This document shows, piece after piece, positions 1-11,300 of a DNA stretch of 64,000 bases; the stretch's first letter is position 1, and each line of letters starts with the position of its first letter. The stretch is taken from NCBI GenBank assembly GCA_002633005.1, contig NMRA01000061.1:62001-126000 (forward strand). The letters are read 5' to 3'. The stretch is from Phoronis australis. Taxonomy: Eukaryota > Phoronida > Phoronidae. The notes beneath the pieces were generated by a model that saw nothing but the letters and a program-made list of their open reading frames with translations, did not search any database and was not told where the DNA came from. A program made the position numbers and the translations under genes.

Positions 1-2058
1 ACAGTTGTCATAGATACTGCCACGAGAAGTTGTTTCATCTATTAGATCAGTCTCTGGGACATCTTTCATCTGCATCTCAGAAAACTGGTTATCAAGGCTG
101 GTGGTCAGGTCTCCGCTGAGATTCACTGTTTCAAATGCCTTTGAATAATCCCCAAACAGTGTTTGATCACACTGACCATAGTTGATGACTCCAAATTCTC
201 CGTGGTTGGATGACTTATCGTTCTTCTCCGATTCGGAATCTGAATTGGCATTGAGTGCCAAATTCACAACACCCCCAGCATCTTCTGTACCCGACACGAG
301 AGTCGTCTCTATTTCACGATCTTTGCTCTTTCGATTGATAACGCGTTTTGGTGAAAGCCTGGCAAATCGGCTAGGGCTGCTTCTTTCCACGGATGTCGTT
401 GATCTAGAGGGACTGGTACGGTCACTCGCTGATCTGATGGAACTGAAGCCTATATCAACAGATCTGGCAGGGCTGTACTCCTTATCAAAGGTTCTGGAAG
501 AAGTAGATTCCTGGTCAATGGACTTTGCAGGACTTGCTCGATTTCCGAAAGAGATGCCGTACTTCTTAAATAGATCTTCACTGGAGTTGCTGCTGAAGTT
601 CACAACCATGGGTTTATCATCTTCTGTACGCTCTCCCTCACCAGAGTTCACAAATGACTGCGGTCTGTGTTCGTCTTCTTGCTTGCCACTGAAGTCAGCG
701 TCATCTCCACGATCAGCCGCCATAAATGGAGAATTCCAGATGCCACTCGCTCCAGAAGACTTAAGAGACGGGGTGGCGGGTGTGCCACTGCGTCGTTGCT
801 CATCAAACTTTGGTGATTTGGGACGTTTTATTTTTCTTAACTTGGCAGCCTTGGCATCTTCTCCGGATTCTGTCATTGGCATGTTCATATGACTCTGTGA
901 AATAATTTGTTAAATTGTACAACACAAAAATTAACCCATCCAACTGAAACCTGGTTAGAAATCAAAAATGATTAATTCCAATATTTTGGTATCGCGTTCT
1001 CATACACAACTCATCACAAGTTCTGAAAACATTTATCTTCATAGGCCAACTTGTACACTACGTTACGGAACAGAGTGTAAACAAAAGGATTTGGTAGTGA
1101 TATCACTGTTCGTTTAATTCATAAACAAATTTACTACTTACCTTAGTTTCCCAGGAAAAAGGTGCAGAGTGCTCGTCCTGCCAAGTCCATCCCTGTAACA
1201 ATATGTAATGATGACCAATAGGACCATCTTACATACAAAGACTTACAAAAATTAATGTAAAATTCTATTATTTCTATTACTGTTATTTACATTTAGAGAG
1301 AAGCATTTTGTAAGTTTCTTAGCACTTAGCTATATAGATAAATCATTAAATGTATAGAATAGGTGTTGACATTAGTAAAACAAAAGATTAAACACATAAG
1401 ATATCTTGCAGTGCGGCTGAAGAGAATTGAAAACAATTTCAAATTTGAATTAATTACAAAGCATGTGAATGGCAAGCACATCTTAACAGCTTCAGAGGAG
1501 TGCTATGTACTAGTTGACAAGTCAAGAAAAATCTTGGCACTTATGTTTTCGCTGAAGTCAAGAGACTGATAAGACAAGATTCTTAAAAAGCAAATAAGTG
1601 CACATTCCAATGATGATGATGTGCAGGGTGCCGAGGAGAAAATACACGCTTAAGCAAAAAAGTATTGACTGGGGTTCAGCGGGCAGGCTCCTTTCTGTAA
1701 AAATAACAACTTAACTCAAGACAATATTAAAGTTAGTACTATCTAATCGACACATACAGAAACTGGAAACAAAACTCACATCATTGTCAAAGTCTATGAT
1801 GATCTTTTCTCCACTATCTATGACCAGTTTAGGAAAATACTGCGGGACCTCCTCTGCCTGTGGATGATCTTTATAAAACTCTCGAATCGTTGAATCTACT
1901 ATGTGGTCGTCAATAAGTTGCTCCTGTTTGTCAAAATCCAGTCGTTCCCAATCTTGTTTATAAAGATCTTTCAGTGCTTCTTGGTCCTTCATGATCTTTT
2001 TAGCAATCGAGTTCATCGACGCAAAATAAGCTGGGGCAAGTTCCTCAACTGTAGCCAT
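1..2058 (-). CDS. C1orf198: C1orf198 / DUF4706 homologue, 5' part (3' end outside window)
   Basis: Three coding exons read on the minus strand: 2058-1780 (93 codons), 1192-1142 (17 codons), and 894 down to the window edge (298 codons, still open). Splice sites are GT-AG (donors GTGAGT and GTAAGT, acceptors TTACAG and TTTCACAG) and both junctions are phase 0. The N-terminus (YFASMNSIAKKIMKDQEALK) and the second exon (GWTWQDEHSAPFSWETK) match the conserved start of human C1orf198, whose function is not well defined. The third exon is low complexity: a basic patch (KLRKIKRPKSPK), then Ser-Pro/Arg-Ser motifs such as ASPAKS, YSPARS and TSPSRS, then an acidic stretch. At least 408 residues are encoded before the edge, more than the 327 of human, and the usual C-terminal motif is not reached. 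Start chosen as the first Met of the conserved block. Confidence 0.87.
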
Positions 2059-2384
2059 TCTTGACTTGTAATGTCGACAACAGAGGTGAAGGAGCAGGCT
2101 AATTTACCTATTTACAGAAACAAAAGAATTTGCACACCCATCTGTCAATTCGTAAAGCGGAAGTGACCTCTTTTGACTAATTGACGTACCACGTTTTTGT
2201 TTTATAAAAATTACAAATATTGCAAAAATACAGTTTTTATCACATTCCATGGAATACCGCATATTATGTCGCACTTTAATTTTTTTAGAACGCAAAGCTA
2301 CGTTAGATTACATCTATTAATGAATTATTTACAATCACTTTTGCCTGTTTAATAATAAACGTTTACGTCTCATCATTATTCAAG
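2059..2384. promoter_or_regulatory. Divergent intergenic region, candidate bidirectional promoter
   Basis: Only 326 bp separate the start codon of the C1orf198 homologue (minus) from the likely PUS10 start codon (plus). Head-to-head pairs this close commonly share a promoter. I see no convincing TATA box; the stretch is AT-rich and must also hold both 5' UTRs. The call rests on gene arrangement alone. Confidence 0.4.
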
Positions 2385-5300
2385 ATGTCGGCATCCATGG
2401 GTTTCATGTTTGAGGTATTCTTTCAGAAAGTTTGCAAACTGGAACTTTTAGCTTGCTGTCTGTACTGCACATGGTAGTGATGTTTGTAGAGACACGAAGT
2501 AGCTTTTTGTGTGTAGCATTACATCCAAAGTCACAGAAAAATGTGGCGTACTGGTCAGGAATCAGTTCTAATACCGGTAGCGGTAGGGTAGTCTTCACCC
2601 AGTCTCAGTCAGACAGTGCCACCGTCTGTACTTCTCTAACTTAGAAGTTTTAGTAGTAGAGATGGTGATCCTCCCATAAGGCCTTCATACGCTGGAAGCT
2701 TTTCGGCTAATTATGCTTCACATTGGAATGATTAAAATATTAAAGTCATGTAACGTCGCTATAAGTATAAGTACCTTCTGTGCATACAGCCTGTATGCAC
2801 AGAAGGTACTAGTAGGTGTCCCTGTATTACAGGGACACCTACTAGGTCCTAGGACGACGACCTAGGAGGCAGTCGATGTCATTAACTCCTTCTAACTTGA
2901 ACAAATACTCCCGTGATCAAACATTTTTTAGCAGTCTTTTGTTCCGTTGCCTATATTGGCAACTAGCCATTTTCTCACTGCACACGCCACGGAATATAAT
3001 GTCATATCTTCTGGCGAGTTGGAATGAATTAAAGATACCGATGACAACGTCCTCCTTAGCTGTCCCTCAATGCACCACAGGTACTTATAGCAATGTGACT
3101 TTGATGTGAGGCATAATTCGCAGAAAAGCTTCCAGCGTATGAAGACCCTATGGCTATGAGAAGGCCACCGTCTCTACTGCTACGCATTGAAAGATTGTTT
3201 GTATTTAACTACTTAATTTTATTTTTGTTCAAGAAGGTTATTGACTAGGATTGCGTACGATAAAATCACACTAGTGTAGGATGCAATGTGATTGACAGCT
3301 AAAATTTTATTTTCTTATTTTTCATGTAAAATGTATAGCTCAAAATTAATGTGTTATCATGTTGAAATTTTAAATGATATCTACGATCACACAAACTTTT
3401 AGACATTAACAACGATATAAGAAGACCTTGAAGCATGAGAAAAGAGAAATTTTGGCAACTACGTTGTCTGAAATTTGTAAAGAATTTACGTAATTTCCCC
3501 GTACTTTTTATTTTCAGCATACGTTGTTCTGCACTGATGCTAGCCAAGTTGCCAAATCTGTCAGGATCCTGTCGGAGGCTAACTGTTGCCCTCGCTGTAT
3601 ATTTCGTCTTCTGGGAGAAAAAGATCAAGACACATACCGTAACAACACAGTGCTGGTTTGTATGCTCTTTGGTCTCAATCATTCTGCAAGAGAGTTCAAT
3701 TGCTTGGAATTTTTCTATTTTGGGAGGATTACCTCTTTTTTGGTTTCGATTTCTTTTTATTTGATATCCAGTTTCCATTTTTTTTGTCTCATATTATCAT
3801 TATTTTGACTTTTTTATGCACAAAATGTTTACTTCAGTTGAATTTTACACAGCCCAAAAATATTTCTGATTGTGCCTTAATAAAAGTGTTTTGATTTTAA
3901 GGCGTGATGGGAATGATGAGGAGGTTTTTGGAAATGAGACAAAATTTGTGCCTTTTGAAAGCTTCAGATGGTGGCGTGTGTCTCACTTGTTAAGATACAT
4001 TGTTCTATGATAACCAGTGGTAATATTTTATGAGCTTGTGTTTTCTGTTTTGGTGTTAACATATAACGATGATGAATTTTTTTTTTTTAAATGAAGGAAC
4101 TGACAGACAAACTGAAGCACATGATCAACTGTGATTTGAATGGCGAAGAAACAGATAAACACACAACTAGTTTCAAGGAGTCTCCCTGTGCTGTGTGTGT
4201 GGGGGTTCTTCAAGATGAATTTTGCTCTGAGACATTTCTGGAACAGGTATGTTGACTTTAAGACCCACGGAGCACAGATAATAATAGTAGATCAAGATGA
4301 AATCACAAATTTCAAATTAGAATAATTAGAGTTAGTTGAGTGAATCTTCCCTTTGATGTGATCAGTGAACTCCGTGGTTTATCACTGTGTTATAGGGATG
4401 TACTCCCGCTGTATTAAAAGAACAAAATAATTATAGGTTCCGCGTCAAAAAATGAAAAAAAAAACAACCTGTGGTTTTCAAGGGTGGTGCTTCATGAGGT
4501 TAACACGATTCGTTCATTTCCATGAACAATCAGTATTATTGTCGAGCAGTCTGAAACAGCAAGGGAGCTTAAAATTCTGGAATCCTAGCACATCAATTGA
4601 CTCAAGACTGGTTTGGATTAACAGTTGGCTCACAGCAGGTTGTCACTAGTCTGGTGAAATGCCATTGATTTATTGCTATGGTGCTGTACATAGGTCACTC
4701 TCACTCTCTTCTGGCCTTGTTGGGTGGGCTCTTACTATAATGCTGTATATGGGTCAGTCTTACACTCTTGTGGCCTTGTTGGGTGGCCTCTTACTATAAT
4801 GCTGTATATAAGTCACTCTCACACTCTTCTGGCCTTGTTAGGTGGCCTCTTACTATAATGCTGTATATAGGTCACTCTCACACTCTTCTGGCCTTGTTGG
4901 GTGGCTTCTTACTATCATGCTGTATATAGCTCACTCTCACGTTGTTCTGGCCTTGTTAGATATTGTTGTTTTTTTGAGGATGATGTTGGACTCATCAGAG
5001 CATGTCAAAACTTAAACATCTCATTATTTTTCATTTGTCTGTGTCCATCTATTGGACGCGTATCTAACTACCCATTTTGAGCGATTAAGTCGCACATAAT
5101 GACCTCTATTGTTTTTGTTGGTTACCAAGGTTGACACTGCTGTGCTCAGAGTTCTGATTTTACCTTTGCTTTCTCATTTTTTAGATTCGCCAAAAAATTG
5201 TAGATGAAGGATACGAATATGACGACTACCTGTGTTCGATAACACTGCCTGTTACGCTGCTAATTAGACAGGTAAGGTTGTGAGTGTAAGGTTATTGTTT

Positions 5301-8300
5301 CAGACTAAAAATCTAATGGGATTAGCATCTTTCTGAGTTCATGGCATATATTCCGAAAAGTCGATGGCAGAGAGAATAGTCATAAAATATGAAGTCTCAA
5401 GAAATACTAGTTTTTGTTTGAAGACTCACAACTTCACGTGCATCAGCTGAATATGGCCAGCACTGAGTACATCTTGTTTGGAGATCACAAACATTTTTAA
5501 GTCTGGTCTGCATGCCACCTGTTGGCCATATCACGTGACCTAATGGAGATGTTGAGGAGTTGTGTGGCAAGAAGTGCATCACCTTCATGAAAATGATTTT
5601 TAACAAATGTTTATGTTATCACTGCTAAGTCATCATTTTTATGACTGGTTTGTCTAATTCTCTCGGTATTGTCACGATTTCTTCCAGGATTGATTTTGCT
5701 CTTTTTGGCTTGTGTGTCAACACAGGTGTTTCACTGATGACGGATGCAGGTGTCATCTTGAATGAAGTATGCAGTGACCTCATTAGCTCTTGGTGGTCAT
5801 ATGACAATGCAGAATAGACTGTGCATGTGTTTCCTTTTGCAAAATTCTGACTTCAATTGCTTATTGTCCAAATGCAGCAGTTATGTTTAGTGCTTCTTAG
5901 CAGGGAACTAGTACCATTTTTCCAATGAATATTCAGTGAGAATATAGAAGGAAGTGACTGAACATTGACACAAGGGGATAACTTGGAAAAAACACATTTT
6001 GTAATAATTCCTGTTTCCCAATGGATTTTCACACGTAAACATATAATCTGTCCTGCAATTGACTGCCTGTCACTTTTAGTTGTTCATATGCTTGAATATT
6101 TTTTTATGACCTTTGATATTTCTGTCCTCTGCTTGGCTGAAACGCGGTACGCCTATTTCTGATGTATGATAATATTGACCAAATTAGTGTGGAATATCTC
6201 TTTTCACTCATGCTGTTGGACATAAGATGTAACTATTTGCAATCTGACCAATCAGACACTGCAGAAACCATAAACCCTGACCACGAAGTGAGGAGACGAA
6301 GTCAATACATCAAAACAGGTAACAGCAAGCTAATCTAACAAGAGACGGAACATTATTGAGAAGAATCGTCAGTGTAATTAAACAAAATAAATGTAGTCTG
6401 ATCACTTGAGCATATCTGATCATATGGACCTCGGGAGAGTAATATTGCCCTTGGCATCTGGCCTTGTGCATCATAGCTCTCCCTTGGTCCATATGGCCTG
6501 ATATCACCCTCATGATTGGTCTGTAAATGTATAGTGTTCAACCGTAGCATTGGGTTAAAGATAGTTATCTCCCTTGAAGTTCGTGTCTGTTCGTTTCAGC
6601 ATTCCTTGTGGGTCCTGCTGAGGTCATCGCTCAGGTAAGTAGCAGACTTATTCCCATCACAGTTTGGCTGGTTAGAGAATAGAAAGCACTCTTAGGTTAC
6701 TTTGTCCTTGTGAGAGTAATTGATATGTCCATGTTATTTTACCTCGTCAACACAAGACATGTTAAAATGATAAATCACACGTACCTCTGTGCTTATTGTG
6801 CGTTGCACATTGATTGATATACTCGCACATTAATTAAAAAAGGTAACAAGGATGCGCTCCCGAGGCTCGTTTGCATTCGAGCAAAGATCATGGAAGATGA
6901 GACAACAGACCATATTCATATAAATGCTGTATAAATGAGAAATAATTATAGTTGAACAAGGGAACTATCAGTGGGTCACGTGAGTCTGTGAAATGTGCTT
7001 GCCATCATAAAATTGTTCTAAATATCAAGTTATACACTGCACTATCTTTGAAAACTGTTTTTAGGGTGGAACTCATTTTTTATTTTATCAATAAATATGG
7101 TAAGTTAATGTTCTTTTTACAAGAGTATGCTAACTGGATTGATTCCAGTTTTAAGTTTGCTGCGATTTTGGTTTGACTAAACAGCCATTTTCAATGTAGC
7201 GATGTCATGGTGAGATACGGTTTGCCACAAAGTGGGGATAGGGTACTAGGTGTGCAACGCTCTGCATTCTAGTATGGATATAATGCAGTGGAATATTTTC
7301 CAGCGTTTTTTTATAAATTCTTTGCGACCACCATGCAGTCAAGTTGTCACTATTGTGCAGGGGAGGAATTAAAACAATTCCCAGGTGTCCCAACATTGCA
7401 ATTCGTCTTTATCAAGTCTGCCCATCTTGCTCACCAGAATTAGAAATTGGGTCAAGCTAAGTCTTCTTTGTCACGCTAAAGAGTTGTAAAGTAGAATGTG
7501 TTAGTGCTGTTTGAGACTACAAATATGTTATATTATGTTCGTTTACTTATGATTTGTCAACAAGGCATACTTCTTAAGTAAGAATTATTTGCCTTTTTAC
7601 ACGCTACATGTTGGTCAAATCATGTGACCTCTGAAAAGATTTTTGTACCAACTGGGACTTGAACCCGTTTTTTTCTGCCAACTGTTCAGATGCTTCTAGT
7701 CCACTGAGCTATCGGGACGACTGGTCAATTACAGAAATCTTTTCAGATTTAAATCTAGGTCATGTGATACGACCAACACATGGCAATGATAATTGTTAAT
7801 TATACCATTATCAACACGTTGATTAATGATGACATAATTAATCACATACTTGTGTTGCAGTGAGGTGTACAGTGACATCTCTCTTGATGATGTTGTGCCA
7901 ATTAAAGACGTTTGGAAGTGGATCAATGGCCCTACACTAGGTCTCCTGCTGAAGGTGCCGTTTAGCTTGCAAAGCGGCTTTGAGATCACCTTGTTTTTCA
8001 CTCATGACGAACTTGAAAACGAGTGTTCATTCCTGTAAGAATTTCACAGTTGAGGAGGAGGATAATTTTGTCATTTGTTAAAAGTATAAGTTGAACATTG
8101 CAAGTTTATGTACTGAAATTGAAATTGGATGGCAGTGCATGTTTGAATTAAACTGACTGTCGCAGTGACTTGAATTATCTTTTGTCGTGCCTATTGAACT
8201 TTTTAATTGTATACTAATTGTTCTTTAAATTAATTTCATTCAACGCATATTCAACGTAATTTTAAATTCTAAAAGAACAAGTCATCCGAAATCTTTCAAC

Positions 8301-11300
8301 ACTTGTGTCCTAAACTTGCTCTTAATGTTGTAATTGGGAATTTTTGACATTCATTAATTGTTTGTTTCAGGTATGATTTATATCCAAACATATTCAGAAA
8401 GCGCAAATACGGAAAATATACCCGAAAGGTACAATACGTTTAAAGCCTCATGCTATGCCATGGTTGTAGAAAACTATTGCTCTGCTTCATGTTTTGGAGT
8501 AGAATCGTTTTGATTTTTAATACGGCGAGTGAGTGTTTCTAATAACACTGTAATTAAACCATGGATTGAATAGAATTCACTGATTGCTTCCACGGGAAGA
8601 CTCATTGCTACAAACTTTGCTTATGCGATTATGAAGTGAGCGACTTTAAATTGACTAAGCACTGTGTGAGATTAAACAACATTGCCAATGATCTATTATA
8701 TTGTTGCAATTGATTAAGCATACGAAGGAAGCATATTCTTAGCTGGTTGGTGATGCTTACTTCTATGAGAAGGCTTTGACAGAACTACTGTGCTTAATGT
8801 TTCTGTTTTTTGTATTTGATGCATAGTGTTGACATTCTGTATGTGCGAAATCGATTTTTAAGTGCAAAGCATTCTCTGGTGGCTAAATAATGGATTTTTA
8901 GCACCGCTGACAAATTTTACGATTTATCCGTTAATTGGAAATTACATTTTCTGTTTTGTATTTTCAGTATAAGCTCGAGGTGTTCAACAGGACCAATGTC
9001 TCAAAAGCGCTTAATGACACATCAGACGAGAAATTCAAACAGTGAGCTCTTTCATTGCAGTTTCAGAATTTTGACTGAACTTTTGTGTAGAGTTGGTTGG
9101 GACATCAACCTGATCAGGTGTACCATAGGTCATTGATTGGAATGTCTAATGTGTTGAAAGTTAAGCATTTGTCAGCTGCATTCGTTTGGATAGAAATATG
9201 CAAAGCAAAATCAAACACAACTGTGGCCTGGTGGAATAAGTGTCCGTTGCCTTTACTCAAGGTTGTGAGTTCGATTCTCACCGGGGTACATTGCTAGACC
9301 CTTGAGTGAGGTCTTTGGCTCCTCAGCTCTGAGCAGCCTGGGCATGTCTGGTACTAGAGCACTAAACCTTATTTTTATATAAAACGTGACAAAATCATTC
9401 TCTTATCAATTAAATGCCTGTATTTTGTGAATTCAACTTATTTCCTTCTTCACGGTTAAATTAAGACCCAATCCTGTTGCCGCCTTTATGTGCTTGGTCA
9501 CATGTGAAAACTGCCCACAACTAGCTGTGTTGTTCTATTAGAAATGAGTATGGTTTATTTTGATTACTTTGCAATGATTTGCATGTCTCTGACAAAATCC
9601 TTTAAGTTAACTGGTTTTTACTCGAAATGGAACACAAAATTATGTTGAGCATTTTTTCTCTACTTTTGTGTGAACTCAAGATAAGTGTCTATTATTCTAT
9701 GCTCGAGTAATGACTTACGTGGATAATTTATTAGTCCAGGTTTGCAGCTGATAAACCCAACATTAAGGCTAAAAGTTTGAACTCGAAATTTTGAGATTTT
9801 ACTCAAGTTTGTAGCACAAATATAAAGGTTTTCAAGTGCAAACTTGGACTAGAAACTCATTATGCATAAACTATAATGTATTCGGACACAGTCTGATAAC
9901 CCATTATCTTGAGTTTGCGCAAAAGGTGCAGAGAAATTGCCAAAAGTAATTTCGAGTGCATTTTGATTACAAAGATCAGAGACCGGGCCTTGAAAATATA
10001 TAAAAAGTTAACCGATCTCAGCCAGTGGTGACATTCTGTGATTGATTCATACATTAGTGAATACCTTTAAAACGTGATACTTTAAGTTACACGCCTAAAA
10101 TGATTGGATAAAAATTCTGTTTCCGCATCATGGTAGCTAATTCAGAGTGCATCATCTTGTTAGCTTTCTGGTAAATTCTCCCAGTCAGCAGGAATGGCTA
10201 CTATGATTATTGTCATTGGCTTGCTGTCAGCCATCATACTAGATGACCGCATATCCTAATGAAGGCTGGGCGCCGAAAGGTTTTCTCTCCAAGTTATGCT
10301 AAACCCTGGCTAAATAATCAAATTTACGTTACTATGTACATTTTGAGTGTAGATGGACGCCTTTTGAGTCAATTGTATTTTTTAAATCCTTCCAACTTGA
10401 ACAAATACTCCCACAATCAACTTTGTTTCTAATAGACCATCGTCCCATCAATGCAATTGAACACTGAACGCCATTACTGTCAATGGACTTGAAAATGTAC
10501 AGAGGGTTATGGAGAGGCCGCCCGTCTGCCAGCCATGCTGAGAGGAGGCAGCACAGATGGGGGATCTATCTACCATCATGCTGAGAGGGGGCAGCACAGA
10601 TGGGGGATCTATCTACCATCATGCTGAGAGGGGGCAGCACAGATGGGGGATTTATCTACCATCATGTTAGGGTACTTCTCATGTGTACCATACTCTGTTC
10701 TGTCATTTCAGATTTTCCAAGTGCCCTCCCAAGAAATTATCTTCAGTTTGCAAGTGCTCTGAAATTAGGTATTGCCACAGTTCTGTCTTTCTTGCTGGTA
10801 AGTCTTTACCTCTGGTGTTGCCGTTCTCACACGTGAGTCATGTTCAACAAAGCTAGTTACTTCTGAGACGCTTGTGTTGAGATATCGCGTTCTTTGCGAG
10901 GGACACAGCATTGTGGAAATTTACAAGCTGTACACTTGTCCATTGAAGGAATTGATGTTTTTATCATAGGCAGTACTTTTTGCTTAAATATATCAAAGAA
11001 GGGGTAAATTGTTTTAACTATTAAAATCGGTTTGAGTGTAGAAGAAGCACAAGCTTCCTGTGAGCACCCTTAGGCATCTCCAGTACTGTCTGCTGAATGT
11101 CGTCTGCTTCTTTCCTTTTGCACTTTTATTCCCAAATGAAAGATGCTTTTGTAAAAGGTATTTTATTTGAACCCTTAAAGCGGCTTCAAACACAAGCTCC
11201 TTCGAAGAAGTGAACTTTCATTTTGGATCACTTACCAGTATGAAATTGGTCTCAATTTGTTCCTCACTCAGATGAGAAGTTGTCTGGGTTTGCAAAGGAC

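Noticed and set aside
182-892. Plus-strand ORF of 236 codons
   Set aside because: It is antisense to the third exon of the C1orf198 homologue, whose minus-strand frame has splice sites and conserved neighbours.
2385-3517. PUS10 intron 1 as a second U12-type intron
   Set aside because: The donor GTATTCTTT is near the consensus, but no TCCTTAAC branch site precedes the acceptor, which has a normal polypyrimidine tract.
3299-3778. Minus-strand ORF of 159 codons
   Set aside because: Antisense to PUS10 exon 2 (CPRC motif) and adjacent intron; no domain.
4682-4962. CRISPR array
   Set aside because: Head-to-tail 59-bp repeats without unique spacers, in an intron of an animal gene.
7645-7725. Functional tRNA gene on the minus strand
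   Set aside because: A and B boxes are present but the acceptor stem does not pair and the anticodon arm is irregular; treated as SINE or pseudogene.
10767-10770. Early donor in PUS10 exon 9 (ATTAG|GTATTG)
   Set aside because: Extending to GTAAGT at 10798 adds residues matching human (EIxCxHxxVFxAG) and restores the correct phase.
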